Origin: Arthrobacter sp. JZ12
GTDB lineage: Bacteria > Actinomycetota > Actinomycetes > Actinomycetales > Micrococcaceae
Direction: 5' to 3'
Length of the DNA: 64,000 bases
Assembly: GCF_035189165.1 (NCBI RefSeq)
Contig: NZ_CP045246.1
Coordinates: 248,001 to 312,000, forward strand
The notes beneath the pieces are model-generated. The model saw nothing but the letters and a program-made list of their open reading frames with translations. It was not told the DNA's origin and did not search any database. Positions 32,026 through 43,286 of this stretch are shown here, piece by piece (positions within the stretch are counted from its first letter, which is position 1; each line of letters opens with the position of its first letter). The position numbers and the translations under genes were made by a program.

Positions 32026-32979
32026 ATGCCCAATCCCATCAACGAGCTCACCGACACCAGGACGCTCGGGGCCACCGGCCTGTCCACCAGCCCGATCACG
32101 CTAGGCACGTCGTTCCTGGGCGCAGGCACCAGGCCCGGTGACGCGGGGGAGGCAGCCGCCGTCGAACTTGCAAAGGTGATGCTGCACGGACCGTATGCGC
32201 TCATCGACACGTCGAATAACTACGCCAAGGGCAGGAGCGAGGCCGTCCTGGGGCTGGCGCTCGCGGACGGGGGTGTGGGGGCGGGCCGAACCGTCGTCAC
32301 CAAGGTCGACGAGGACCCGAACACCCACGCATTCGACCGGGACCGCGTGCGGCGGTCCTTCGAGGAAAGCTGCGCCCGGCTCGGCGTGGACCGGCTCGAG
32401 CTGCTGCACCTTCACGATCCCTACTCGGTCACCTTCGAAGAGGCGGCAGCACAGGGCGGGGCGATTGAAGGAATGCTCCAACTCAAGGATGAGGGACTGG
32501 TCGGCTCGATCGGGATCGCAGCCGGAACCGTGAGCCTGATGCGCAAGTACGTTGCAACCGGGGCCTTCGACGTCCTCCTGACCCACAACCGCTTCACCCT
32601 GGTTGACCGGAGCGCCGTTCCGTTGATCGAGGATGCAGTGGATCGTGGGATGGGCGTCTTCAACGCTGCGCCCTTCGGCGGAGGGCTACTGTCACGGGGT
32701 TCGGCAAGCGGGGCGACCTACGCCTACACGGATGCCTCGCCCGAACTGCTCGCCTGGGTGGCCCGCGTCGAAAAGCTGTGCGCCCAACACGGCATCGACC
32801 TTCCAACGGCCGCACTCCACTTCTCCCTGCGGTCTCCGATGATCGATTCCACCATCGTCGGCATTTCTTCCACCAAGCGGATAGCCCAACTGGAGTGCAT
32901 GCGCGCAACGGAAGTGCCGTCGTCGTTCTGGGACGAGCTGGAAAACCTCGGCACCCCGCCCTCCACCATCACGGATTGA
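32026..32979 (+). CDS. Aldo/keto reductase (aldose dehydrogenase-like)
   Basis: A 317-residue TIM-barrel NAD(P)-dependent oxidoreductase. Catalytic tetrad positions are visible: Asp in ALIDTSNNYAKGRSE with Tyr, the Lys in TVVTKVDED, and the His in LELLHLHDPYS. The variant fits D-threo-aldose or L-fucose 1-dehydrogenase-like members of the family. GGGAG precedes the ATG. It is followed seven bases later by a hydrolase gene and is likely cotranscribed with it. Confidence 0.83.
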   Translation: MPNPINELTDTRTLGATGLSTSPITLGTSFLGAGTRPGDAGEAAAVELAKVMLHGPYALIDTSNNYAKGRSEAVLGLALADGGVGAGRTVVTKVDEDPNTHAFDRDRVRRSFEESCARLGVDRLELLHLHDPYSVTFEEAAAQGGAIEGMLQLKDEGLVGSIGIAAGTVSLMRKYVATGAFDVLLTHNRFTLVDRSAVPLIEDAVDRGMGVFNAAPFGGGLLSRGSASGATYAYTDASPELLAWVARVEKLCAQHGIDLPTAALHFSLRSPMIDSTIVGISSTKRIAQLECMRATEVPSSFWDELENLGTPPSTITD

Positions 32980-32986
32980 GGTTGCC

Positions 32987-33766
32987 GTGCAGTTTGCCGA
33001 GGCCGACGACGGCGCCCGGCTGGCCTGGCGGGAGGACGGCACCGGAGATCCGCTCCTGCTGATTTCCGGCCAGGTGACCGGGTTGGCCGGCTGGGATCCG
33101 ATAGTTCCGAATCTCGCCTCCACCTTCCGGGTGATCCGTTTCGACCACCGCGGAATCGGCGGCAGCGAGGAAGGGTCCGCCGAAAGCTACAGCACAAGGG
33201 GCTTCGCGGCCGATGCGCGGGCGGTCCTCGACGCGGCCGGCACGAAGCGCGCGCACGTGTACGGGCACTCGATGGGCGGCCGCGTGGCCCAGTGGCTGGC
33301 GATTGATTATCCGGAGCGTACGGGCGCGCTCATCCTCGCCGCCACCTCGGCCGGCGGCTACCTTGGCACCAATCGCGATCGCGAAGCGACAGCCGCGCTC
33401 ACCAGCGGTGATCCTTCGCGGCTCGAGCCCCTCTTCTTCGACCCAGACTGGGCATCCCAGCATCGCGAGGCGGTGCACACCTTCTTCACCGCACGCGCTC
33501 CACGCCGTGCCAAGCGCCTTCACTTCCGCGCCAGCAGCGAGCACGACGCGCGGAACCTCCTCTCCTCGGTGCGGGCACCGACGCTCATCCTCCATGGCAC
33601 GGCCGACGTCGTCACTCCACTCGGGAACGCACTCGCGCTGAAGCAATACATTCCGGGTTCCATGCTCGCTCGGGTTCCCAAGGGCAGGCACGGGTTTCAT
33701 CTCGACCGTCCGGAGACCCTCGACTGGATTCGTCAGTTCATCGCGCGGAAGAAGCTCCAACTCTAG
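32987..33766 (+). CDS. Alpha/beta-fold hydrolase
   Basis: A 259-residue hydrolase. HRGIGGSEE is the oxyanion-region block, GHSMGGRVAQ (about residues 92-101) contains the nucleophilic Ser, LHGTADVVTPL the acid residue, and GRHGFHLDRPE the catalytic His. The overall pattern is of 3-oxoadipate enol-lactonase-like hydrolases, but the substrate cannot be named. GTG start, seven bases after the reductase gene. Confidence 0.85.
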   Translation: MQFAEADDGARLAWREDGTGDPLLLISGQVTGLAGWDPIVPNLASTFRVIRFDHRGIGGSEEGSAESYSTRGFAADARAVLDAAGTKRAHVYGHSMGGRVAQWLAIDYPERTGALILAATSAGGYLGTNRDREATAALTSGDPSRLEPLFFDPDWASQHREAVHTFFTARAPRRAKRLHFRASSEHDARNLLSSVRAPTLILHGTADVVTPLGNALALKQYIPGSMLARVPKGRHGFHLDRPETLDWIRQFIARKKLQL

Positions 33767-33813
33767 GGTGGCGGGATCTTATCTTCCTGCCTCAAAACTG
33801 CCATACTGTCTGC

Positions 33814-34779
33814 ATGCTCAGGAAAGTCGCCGTCGTCGTCCTGCCGGGGGTCACTCCGTTCGAGTTCGGAGTGGCCTGTGAGATTTTCGGGCTGGATCGT
33901 TCCGCCCGCGGAGTAGGCATCCCGGCCTTCGAGTTCTCGATTTGTTCGCCGTCCCCCGGGCTCGTTCCCAGCAGTCTCGGCTTCTCGATTTCCGTGGAAG
34001 AGGACCTCGGCGTGACCGAGACGGCCGACCTGATCATCATGCCGCCTTTCGGCGATGACGCTCCCGGCCAGGAGGAGGTGCATCGTGCACTTCGGTCCGC
34101 CCACCAGCGCGGTGCCTGGATCCTTTCCGTCTGCAGCGGCGCCTTCGCCCTTGCCGAAGCAGGACTCCTCAACGGCCGGCGGGCCACCACCCACTGGCTG
34201 CACTCCCACCGCCTGGCCGAACAGTACCCCGAGGTCACCGTGGACGAGAACGTCCTCTACGTGCAGGACGGGCACATCATCACCAGCGCCGGAACGGCCG
34301 CAGGAATCGATGCCTGCCTGCATCTGGTACGGACCGAAATCGGAGCCACCGCGGCAACCAGCATTGCCCGGTCCATGGTGGTCCCACCGCATCGGGCAGG
34401 CGGCCAGGCGCAGTACATCGATCGGCCCATCCCGGTGGGACAGTGCGACACCCTCGAGCACGTGCTGGTCTGGATGGACGCCCACCTGGAGGAGGAACAC
34501 TCGGTCAGGGCGCTGGCCGCGCGCGCACACATGTCGGAGCGCACCTTCGCCCGGCGCTTCAAGGCGGAGACGGGTACGACGCCGGCCGCCTGGCTGACTG
34601 CGCAGCGTGTCCTTCGGGCGCAATCACTGCTGGAGGAGACTGATCTCAGTATCGAAGCCATTGCCCGCGAGACTGGATTCGGGCAGGCCGTGCTGCTGCG
34701 CCATCACTTCCAGCGCTCGCTCGGCACCAGCCCGGCAGCCTATCGGAGGACGTTCCGAGGCGTCTTGGAGCCCGCCTAG
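33814..34779 (+). CDS. GlxA-family transcriptional regulator (DJ-1/PfpI + AraC HTH)
   Basis: A 321-residue protein. Residues about 5-175 are a DJ-1/PfpI-like domain with SVCSGAFALAEAGLL, where Cys occupies the nucleophile-elbow position. Residues about 220-318 are the AraC-type double HTH: SVRALAARAHMSERTFARRF then TDLSIEAIARETGFGQAVLL. Members regulate diverse catabolic genes. ATG with no strong ribosome site; it could be translated from a short leader. Followed by a small CoA-binding protein gene. Confidence 0.87.
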   Translation: MLRKVAVVVLPGVTPFEFGVACEIFGLDRSARGVGIPAFEFSICSPSPGLVPSSLGFSISVEEDLGVTETADLIIMPPFGDDAPGQEEVHRALRSAHQRGAWILSVCSGAFALAEAGLLNGRRATTHWLHSHRLAEQYPEVTVDENVLYVQDGHIITSAGTAAGIDACLHLVRTEIGATAATSIARSMVVPPHRAGGQAQYIDRPIPVGQCDTLEHVLVWMDAHLEEEHSVRALAARAHMSERTFARRFKAETGTTPAAWLTAQRVLRAQSLLEETDLSIEAIARETGFGQAVLLRHHFQRSLGTSPAAYRRTFRGVLEPA

Positions 34780-34836
34780 TCCTGCATTCGACTGGTTTGC
34801 ATCCGCACAGTTTTGTACAAGCACAAGGGAGCCAGC

Positions 34837-35253
34837 ATGCCGCACCGCAACGACCCCGAAACCATCAAGCGTCTCCTGACCACACCGGGGCGGTGGGCCG
34901 TTGTCGGCCTGTCCAACAACCCGCTTCGTGCAGCGATGGGCGTTTCGCGCTTCCTCATCGACCGACTGGGCATGGACGTGGTTCCGGTGAGTCTGAAGGG
35001 CGACGATGTGTATGGGCGCACCGGCTACAAGCGTCTCGCGGACGTCCCTGGTGAGATCGACGTGGTGGACTGCTTCGTCAACAGCCAACGGGTGGGTGCA
35101 GTAGTGGACGATGCCATCGCTGTTGGAGCGAAAGCTGTGTGGCTGCAGTTGGGGGTCATCGACGAAGCCGCTGCCCAACGCGCAAAGGACGCCGGACTCG
35201 AGGTTGTCATGAACACCTGCCCGGCGATCGAGGCCCCTCGGTTGATGCTTTAG
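34837..35253 (+). CDS. CoA-binding domain protein
   Basis: A 138-residue paralogue of the protein encoded at 5095-5589, with the same CoA-binding Rossmann core: RWAVVGLSNNPLRAAMGVSR (residues 19-38), AVWLQLGVIDEAAAQRA and VVMNTCPAIEAPRL. The ATG at residue 9 of the longer reading is chosen for AAGGGA upstream. The biological role of this family remains undefined. Confidence 0.85.
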   Translation: MPHRNDPETIKRLLTTPGRWAVVGLSNNPLRAAMGVSRFLIDRLGMDVVPVSLKGDDVYGRTGYKRLADVPGEIDVVDCFVNSQRVGAVVDDAIAVGAKAVWLQLGVIDEAAAQRAKDAGLEVVMNTCPAIEAPRLML

Positions 35254-35272
35254 TGGGGTGCGGGCCGGACCT

Positions 35273-36100
35273 TCACATGCGCTGATAGCGTGCCCGGACC
35301 ACCATGAAGAGGCCGTACGCAACGAGCCCAACAGCCACCGCGCCCAGAATCCAGACGCCGAACGGCTGCTCCTGGAGTGTCTTCAGCGCACCGTCCAGCC
35401 CGGTGGATTCCTCCGGGTTATTGGTTACCGTCGCGATGACCACGAGGATGCCCAGGACACCGAGTGCAATCCCTTTGGCGATGTACCCGACCGTGCCCAG
35501 CGTTGTGATTGCCTGCCCTACGGAGCCGGATGGTTCACCCGCCAGGTGCTCCTCGAACCTTTGGGTTACACCGCTATAGATGAAGTAGCCGCCAACCGCC
35601 ACTATGCCCCCTCCGATGGCCAGCAGGAGGGCGGTCCCGGCCGGATTTGTCATCAGGGCTGCGCTGGTGGATTGGGCGGACGAGCTGCTGTCGCTCGCCG
35701 ACCCCAGTGCATAACGGGTGAACGTTACACCGATGGCTGCGTAGACAACAGCCTTCCCGGCGTTCTTCAGGCGCTGCTTCAGCTGCTCCTTCCTGTCCCG
35801 GTGCCTACCCTCGAAGAGTGCCTCGCTGAGGAGGAAGAGCGCCAGCGCGAAGCATCCGATGGAGCAGACCCACAGCAGGATGCCGCCTCCGGGTGTGCCG
35901 GCCAGTGAGGCTATGGCTCCGTCCTGGTCAGCGCTGCCCGACCCGCCTGCCGCGACACGTACGGCAATGATCCCGATCAGGATGTGGAGCAGGCCTGCCG
36001 CAACGTAGCCGACGCGTGCAGCGATGATGAAGGGCTTGGATTCCGCTGCTTCCTCTGCCCCGTCTGCAACCTTCCGTGCCTGCCGTCCGAGGTCTCCCAT
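35273..36100 (-). CDS. DUF1206 membrane protein
   Basis: A 275-residue protein with six to seven helices in three similar units of two helices; the repeated unit is recognisable in ARVGYVAAGLLHILIGIIAV, KAVVYAAIGVTFTRYALG and GTVGYIAKGIALGVLGILVV. This triplication is characteristic of DUF1206. Its function is unknown. Ends on a short Arg-rich tail. Convergent with the CoA-binding gene and divergent from the MmcQ/YjbR gene. Confidence 0.85.
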   Translation of the reverse strand: MGDLGRQARKVADGAEEAAESKPFIIAARVGYVAAGLLHILIGIIAVRVAAGGSGSADQDGAIASLAGTPGGGILLWVCSIGCFALALFLLSEALFEGRHRDRKEQLKQRLKNAGKAVVYAAIGVTFTRYALGSASDSSSSAQSTSAALMTNPAGTALLLAIGGGIVAVGGYFIYSGVTQRFEEHLAGEPSGSVGQAITTLGTVGYIAKGIALGVLGILVVIATVTNNPEESTGLDGALKTLQEQPFGVWILGAVAVGLVAYGLFMVVRARYQRM

Positions 36101-36159
36101 GCCCGCTCCTTGAATTGTGGTCCCTATAGTGTGTCACCGCTTGGCGGTACGCTTCCATC

Positions 36160-36585
36160 GTGGATGCAGCCCAGCTACGTGATGTGTGCCTGTCCTTTCC
36201 AGGCGCCTTCGAGGACTTTCCATTCGGGCCGGAAGCTTCCGTCTTCAAGGTGCGTGCTCCGGGCGGAACCGCCAGGATGTTCGCGTTGTCCAACCTGAAG
36301 GCACAGTCGCTCTCCGTCAGCCTCAAATGCGAGCCGGACCTCGCTGAGCAACTGCGCGCTGCGCATCCGGAGATCACCGGTGCCTGGCACCTCAACAAGA
36401 CGCACTGGAACGGCGTGGACTGCACGGGCAGCCTCCCGGACTCCATGCTGCGCGACATGGTGGAGGACTCCTATGACCTCGTCGTGGCCGGCTTGCCGCG
36501 GAAGGACCGGGAGTCCCTTGGCTGGAGCCGGCTCGCGCAGGGAAGCTATAACCGGGAGACGCAGAAGCTGGCCAGCGATGCCTGA
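36160..36585 (+). CDS. MmcQ/YjbR family protein
   Basis: A 141-residue protein with the YjbR/CyaY-like fold: RDVCLSFPGAFEDFPFGPEA at the start, FALSNLKAQSLSVSLKCEPD in the middle, and HLNKTHWNGVDCTGSLP. The family is often labelled DNA-binding by similarity, but the role is unproven. GTG start. Its end overlaps the DUF1990 gene by eight bases. Confidence 0.83.
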   Translation: MDAAQLRDVCLSFPGAFEDFPFGPEASVFKVRAPGGTARMFALSNLKAQSLSVSLKCEPDLAEQLRAAHPEITGAWHLNKTHWNGVDCTGSLPDSMLRDMVEDSYDLVVAGLPRKDRESLGWSRLAQGSYNRETQKLASDA

Positions 36586-37138
36586 GATCACTCATACAGC
36601 CATCGGGTGGACCCGGATCGGTGCCTGGCCCATCGGTTTCCGTCCGCTGCACCATCGCATCCGGGTGGGAGCCGGGGAGTCCGCCTTCCAGTCACTGGCC
36701 CAAGGTATCCTCTCCTTCGAACTTCACCGGCTCGCAGGCCTTCGTGTGATTGCAGCTCCGCAAGCAGCGGTGGGCGGAACCGTGACCGTCGGCTTCGGAA
36801 TAGGAAACCTGCGCCTGAACGCTCCGTGCGAAGTGGTCTGGATTGATGAACTTTCAGGAACTCCCGCCAGGCACGACGACGGCGTTGTCCGTGCCGGGTT
36901 CGCCTATGCCACCCTGCCGGGTCACCCGGAATCGGGAGAGGAAAGCTTTGTGGCGGAGATGGATTCGGAGGGTGTGGTCTTCTTCGACCTCCGTGCCTAC
37001 AGCCGCCACGGCGGCTGGCTGTACCGTGCAGGTGCTCCCGTTGCCCGTTCCTGCCAGGAATTGGTCACCCGACGGTACCTTGCGGCGGCACACAGATTGG
37101 CCGGCGGGAGCCACGGGCCAAAGCGGCCGTCGTCGTAA
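36578..37138 (+). CDS. DUF1990 family protein
   Basis: A 186-residue protein. YTAIGWTRI-like AIGWTRIG and the central FGIGNLRLNAPCEVVWIDE and FAYATLPGHPESGEESFVAE blocks define DUF1990, a START-like small-ligand-binding fold of unknown function. It overlaps the MmcQ/YjbR gene and meets the DUF1304 gene tail to tail with no spacer. Confidence 0.83.
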   Translation: MPEITHTAIGWTRIGAWPIGFRPLHHRIRVGAGESAFQSLAQGILSFELHRLAGLRVIAAPQAAVGGTVTVGFGIGNLRLNAPCEVVWIDELSGTPARHDDGVVRAGFAYATLPGHPESGEESFVAEMDSEGVVFFDLRAYSRHGGWLYRAGAPVARSCQELVTRRYLAAAHRLAGGSHGPKRPSS

Positions 37139-37525
37139 TCAGGCCTGCGTCAGCAGCGGTGCGGTCACCAGGGCCACCAACGGCGGAAGTCCCTGCAGCA
37201 GGGCTCCTGCCCAGAGGGCGCGGTTGGTGAAGACCAGAACGACTGCGGCAAGCACCATGACCGCAAGGGCCATCACCACCATGCCGTAACCCACAAGTGT
37301 GCCCGAAAGCGAAAGTCCAACGATCACGCCCGCGGCGAGGAAGAGGTTGTAGAACCCCTGGTTGAAGGCCATAGGACGGAGGATGTCGGCGTGCTCCTGA
37401 GATGTGATCCCGAACTTGCGCCAGGTTGACGGATGCCTCCAACGGACGCTTTCAAGCACAAAAATGTAGACGTGCAACAAACCCGCAATCATGGCGAAAA
37501 GCGCACTGAACAGCGGGAAGGTCAT
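37139..37525 (-). CDS. DUF1304 membrane protein
   Basis: A 128-residue protein with four helices. LLHVYIFVLESVRW and EHADILRPMAFNQGFYNLFLA are the family signature. Function unknown. Its stop codon adjoins that of the convergent DUF1990 gene directly. Confidence 0.85.
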   Translation of the reverse strand: MTFPLFSALFAMIAGLLHVYIFVLESVRWRHPSTWRKFGITSQEHADILRPMAFNQGFYNLFLAAGVIVGLSLSGTLVGYGMVVMALAVMVLAAVVLVFTNRALWAGALLQGLPPLVALVTAPLLTQA

Positions 37526-37640
37526 GGATCAACCCTAACGGTTCGGCCGGTTGCCCACCGGGTTGTCCACGTAACGATCTGGCCTAATGATGCGTCTGTC
37601 CTGCCAAATCTCAGCACCTGTGGACACTCGTGCTTAAATG

Positions 37641-37676
37641 CCCCGGGCACCGGCGCAATTGCGCCGGTGCCCGGGG
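37641..37676 (-). terminator. Perfect 36-bp palindrome after purL
   Basis: CCCCGGGCACCGGCGCAA and its exact reverse complement form an 18-base-pair uninterrupted stem with no unpaired loop bases in the DNA palindrome. It lies just past the purL stop and before the DUF1304 promoter region, so it likely terminates purL transcription. No T-run follows, as is common in actinobacteria. Confidence 0.75.
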
Positions 37677-37689
37677 TTCTGGGAAGCAA

Positions 37690-39983
<2,294 letters not shown>

Positions 39984-39987
<4 letters not shown>

Positions 39988-40760
39988 TTGTTCACCAGTT
40001 TCTGCAGTACCGAGGTGAAGATGCCGAGCCCGTCCACGCCACCGCGGACCTCGACGTCACCGAAAGCGGACGAGTCGGGACCGAAGCCGGGCTCTACCGC
40101 GTGTTCCGGGTGGGGCATGAGGCCAACGACGTTGCCGTGCTGGTTGGTGATGCCGGCGATGTCGCGGCGCGAACCGTTCGGGTTGCCACCGACGTAACGG
40201 AAGACAACCCGGCCCTCACCCTCAAGCTCGTCGAGCGTGCGTTCGTCCGCGACGAACTGGCCGTCCTGGTTCTTCAGCGGAACCACGATTTCACTGTCTT
40301 CGCCGTACGAGGAGGTCCACACCGTTGAGGTGTTCTCCACCTTGAGGCGCTGGTCCTTGCACAGGAAGTGCAGGTGGTTGTTCTTGACCATGGAACCGGG
40401 CAGTAGGTGCGCCTCGGTCAGCACCTGGAAGCCGTTGCAGATACCCAGCACCGGCAGGGATCCGCCGGAAGCAGCATCGGTGATCTGCTCCATGAGGGGC
40501 GCGAAGCGCGAGATGGCTCCGGCGCGCAGGTAATCGCCGTAGGAGAAACCACCGGGGATGATGACGGCGTCGACGTCCTTCAGGTCGTGGTCGCCGTGCC
40601 AGAGCTGAACACCCGTGCCGCCTGCAATACGGACCGCGCGGAGTGCGTCGCGGTCATCGAGCGTGCCGGGAAACGTGACTACGCCGACCCGCACGCCGGA
40701 GAGGCTGGAGTCGACAGTCTCAGCAGCGGAATGGCCGATCAGCGGAACTTCGACAGTCAC
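39984..40760 (-). CDS. purQ: Phosphoribosylformylglycinamidine synthase subunit I (glutaminase)
   Basis: A 258-residue class I glutaminase that supplies ammonia to Pur[12 protein letters not shown] holds the nucleophilic Cys; [11 protein letters not shown] holds His and Glu of the triad. The GTG start overlaps the purS stop. About 20 extra N-terminal residues precede the usual VGVVTFPGT start, so a shorter product is possible if translation begins later, although no internal start with a ribosome site is evident. Confidence 0.95.
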
Positions 40761-41014
40761 TTGGCGTCCTCGATGACCTCAACACGGGTCACGTCCTCGA
40801 TGACGGGGTTGGAAAGCAGCGTGGTGGCCGCGTGGCGGGCGTGGTCGAGCACCTCTTCAGTGACCTCGCCCTCAACGGTCAGCTCAAACCGCTTGCCCTG
40901 GCGGACTTCCGCGAAGCCGGTGAAGCCAAGGCGGGGAAGGGCGCCGGCGATGGCCTTACCCTGCGGATCGAGGATTTCAGGTTTGGGCATGACGTCAACG
41001 ACGATCCGGGGCAT
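40757..41014 (-). CDS. purS: Phosphoribosylformylglycinamidine synthase subunit PurS
   Basis: An 85-residue structural subunit bridging PurL and Pur[21 protein letters not shown] at the start and [16 protein letters not shown] are typical. The ATG at 41014 is preceded by AGGAG; a longer upstream reading is not needed. First gene of the pur operon. No purine riboswitch is recognisable in its leader. Confidence 0.95.
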   Translation of the reverse strand: MPRIVVDVMPKPEILDPQGKAIAGALPRLGFTGFAEVRQGKRFELTVEGEVTEEVLDHARHAATTLLSNPVIEDVTRVEVIEDAK

Positions 41015-41216
41015 CCGGTAACTCCTGTGAAGTGTAAACACTGCGGTGAGTGGGGGTTAAATGCGGTTGCCCGACGGGTGCCGTCTCACGCTTGGGTAGG
41101 GACTGCCTGGACCAGCGCTCCGCGAGCTTGCCTTACCATTCTACCGGGCCGGCAGGGACAGCCCGAACGAAGTGCAGGGCGCCGGTTTGCAGGCGCAGGA
41201 AGGCTCCGGCGGTGCG

Positions 41217-41258
41217 ACGCTCTAGGCCTGACGCGCTAGGCCTGAAGCGCTAGGCCTG
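41217..41258. repeat. 14-bp tandem repeat, three copies
   Basis: ACGCTCTAGGCCTG, ACGCGCTAGGCCTG and AAGCGCTAGGCCTG lie head to tail. The last copy runs into the final codons and stop of the minus-strand CBU_0592-like gene, so each copy holds an in-frame-type CTA (TAG) stop core. Possibly a replication-slippage product. Confidence 0.85.
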
Positions 41259-41618
41259 TGCCAGCTCCTCTGCTCGTCCCAGGCCGGGGGTCAAGGAATG
41301 CTCGATTACTGCCAGCTGGCCGGTCGAGTCGGAGACACCCGGGAAGGACGCCTCAGGCAGCTCCGTAGCAGCGGGAGACCCTGCCTCTATGCGCATCCGG
41401 TAGAGCGCGATCGCGGAGATGAGAAACCAGGCGATGTTGGTGGCAACCGATGGCCACGCCCCGTGGAATGAGCCGTTGATGATGAACGCGCATGCTCCCA
41501 GCAGGTTGGCGGTCTGGAAGATTCTTCCTGCCTTCATCCAGCCCATGGACACGGCGAGATAGGCGCTGAGGATTGCAACAGCACCTGCCCATCCCGAAGC
41601 CTCCCACAACAGTTCCAT
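41250..41618 (-). CDS. CBU_0592-like small membrane protein
   Basis: A 122-residue membrane protein with three helices (about residues 8-25, 32-50 and 57-75): ASGWAGAVAILSAYLAVSMG, QTANLLGACAFIINGSFHGA, NIAWFLISAIALYRM. This matches the CBU_0592-type family. A hydrophilic C-terminal tail of about 45 residues is added. The ATG with GAAAGGG upstream is preferred over a longer reading. Divergent from the LysR gene, which may control it. Confidence 0.65.
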   Translation of the reverse strand: MELLWEASGWAGAVAILSAYLAVSMGWMKAGRIFQTANLLGACAFIINGSFHGAWPSVATNIAWFLISAIALYRMRIEAGSPAATELPEASFPGVSDSTGQLAVIEHSLTPGLGRAEELAQA

Positions 41619-41678
41619 GACGTCCCTTTCAAACCCCTTTCGAGCCACCAGCTCGCGACTCCCAGCAGAAGTATGAGC

Positions 41679-41701
41679 GAGCAATTCCGTTTAGAGCAAT
41701 T
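41679..41701. promoter_or_regulatory. Direct repeat in divergent LysR promoter region
   Basis: GAGCAATT occurs at 41679-41686 and again at 41694-41701, a 15-base period, between the LysR gene and the membrane-protein gene. LysR proteins often act on the divergent neighbour, so these are candidate contact points; no T-N11-A test was decisive. Confidence 0.3.
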
Positions 41702-41728
41702 GCATCTAGCTGAAGAGATCATTTAGAA

Positions 41729-42661
41729 ATGCTTAACATGGAAATCGATCCGCGCCGTTTGCGCGTTCTTCTGGCCGTGGCCCGCAACGGAGGCGTTCTG
41801 GCAGCTGCTGATGAGCTGAAAATCACACCATCCGCAGTGTCTCAGCAGCTCGGCAAGCTGGAGGACGAGATTGGGCACACCCTTGTGGTTCGAACGCCCA
41901 AGGGCTCGGTGCTCACGCCTGCCGGCGTCGCTGTAGCCGAGGCGGGTGAAGAGATTGAACGGGCCCTGGATGTTGCCCGCGCCCGGGTCGAAGGGAGTGC
42001 AAAAGTCGCCGGCGTTGTCCGCGTGGGGGGCTTCACCAGTTTCCTGCGCACGGTTGTGATCCCGCGGCTTCCGGAATGGCGTGAGCAGTACCCTCAACTG
42101 CAGGTTCAAATGGTGGAGGACGACTTGCCGGTCCTGACGCGGTTGCTGCGCCAACGCCAGCTGGACGCAGTGGTCGTGGAGCTTGATTCCCTGTCCGCCG
42201 ACCAACGGGCCCTTCCCTCAGGAATGATGGATGAACCGTTGCTCGATGAGCCGTGGAAACTGGTCGCTCCTGAGGGCGTCCTGCTCAGCACTGAGAACCT
42301 TGACTTCGGCCGCCTGCCACTCCCGTGGCTCGACGTTGAACCGTCTTCTGCCAATGCGGCGGTACTTGGCCGGCTGCGCCAAGCCACGGCGACACCGATC
42401 GAGACCGTGCATCAGTACCAGGAAACGCTGACGGCCCTCGCCCTGGTCGCCGCGGGCGAGGGAATCGCAATCGTTCCTTCATTGGCGCTGACCGGCGTGG
42501 TGCAGGCAGGCGTCGACGTCCTGGATGTGCCCGGGCTGGGGACGCGCCGCACCGTGTTGCGCCGGTTTGATGCGCGGCGCCGGCCCAGCGTGGTGGTGGA
42601 CACCGTCGCCCGGCTCCTCAGGGAGGCTGCGTCGGCCTTCGATCCGCGTCTCGCGCCCTAG
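41729..42661 (+). CDS. LysR family transcriptional regulator
   Basis: A 310-residue regulator. RRLRVLLAVARNGGVLAAAD and SAVSQQLGKLEDEIGHTLVVR (residues 9-60) form the winged HTH; the rest is the periplasmic-like effector domain (VRVGGFTSFLRTVVIPRLPE at its start). The closely spaced divergent small membrane gene is the most likely target. Effector unknown. Confidence 0.9.
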   Translation: MLNMEIDPRRLRVLLAVARNGGVLAAADELKITPSAVSQQLGKLEDEIGHTLVVRTPKGSVLTPAGVAVAEAGEEIERALDVARARVEGSAKVAGVVRVGGFTSFLRTVVIPRLPEWREQYPQLQVQMVEDDLPVLTRLLRQRQLDAVVVELDSLSADQRALPSGMMDEPLLDEPWKLVAPEGVLLSTENLDFGRLPLPWLDVEPSSANAAVLGRLRQATATPIETVHQYQETLTALALVAAGEGIAIVPSLALTGVVQAGVDVLDVPGLGTRRTVLRRFDARRRPSVVVDTVARLLREAASAFDPRLAP

Positions 42662-42716
42662 GGATGCTTTGCGCCCCGGAGCACCTTAGGAGACAGGGAT
42701 GGGACGAGCCGCGGGG

Positions 42717-43286
42717 TCAGGTGGCGCCTGCAGATCCAAGCACTGCCTGCAGGGCATTCCAGCGGGCAATTTCGCAGCCGTCCGTCGCGGAGAAGTAGGC
42801 GTGGACACGTTGGCCGTCGACGGTGCCCGTGATGGTTGCGGTCTGCGGACCGCCATACTGCTGCGTGCACATCTTGTTTGGGTCGGGCTTTGCGTTGAAG
42901 AAGGACGCGCCCAGTCGCCGCACGACCTCACATGCAGCCTCCGCGTTGGGCATGGTTGTTGACGAACCGACGCCGTCGCGGGAGCACTCCAGGACGTATT
43001 CCTTTGGTTGGGATTCTGGAGACAGTCTGATGCTGATGGTCAGGTTCGCGGTGCCGGCCGCGTCGGGATCCGTGGGGAACGAGGGGCTCGGCTTCGGTGT
43101 TTCTGGCGGCACGATGCTCTCCGGATCTGTGGGGGAATCGGACGGCTGTGGGGTGGAGGACTGCACGCTCGGCGGGGCGCCGGTCAGCTCCGCACCCGCG
43201 TTGCCGGACGCACCGCAGCCCGTGAGGGCTAACGCCAGTACGACGCCGGCCAGGGCACCTTTTGCGGCGCAGCCCACGGATGTCAT
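42717..43286 (-). CDS. SSI-like (subtilisin inhibitor) lipoprotein
   Basis: A 189-residue lipoprotein. After a signal with lipobox LTGC (about residue 24) and a Pro/Ser-rich linker, the last 110 residues fit the Streptomyces subtilisin inhibitor domain: LTISIRL, EYVLECSRDG, AEAACEVVRRLGASFF, KMCTQQY and ATITGTVDGQRVHAYFS, then GCEIARW. Two Cys pairs are kept. The reactive-site segment MCPMVY of classical SSI reads MCTQQY here, so P1 would be Gln. It could restrain a secreted protease such as the subtilase encoded at 44493-47645, but the changed P1 leaves inhibition uncertain. The start overlaps the upstream gene (ATGA), and GGGAGG precedes it. Confidence 0.72.
   Translation of the reverse strand: MTSVGCAAKGALAGVVLALALTGCGASGNAGAELTGAPPSVQSSTPQPSDSPTDPESIVPPETPKPSPSFPTDPDAAGTANLTISIRLSPESQPKEYVLECSRDGVGSSTTMPNAEAACEVVRRLGASFFNAKPDPNKMCTQQYGGPQTATITGTVDGQRVHAYFSATDGCEIARWNALQAVLGSAGAT

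Noticed and set aside
41015-41216. Purine riboswitch or structured leader of purS
   Set aside because: No conserved purine-aptamer core or paired arms could be recognised.
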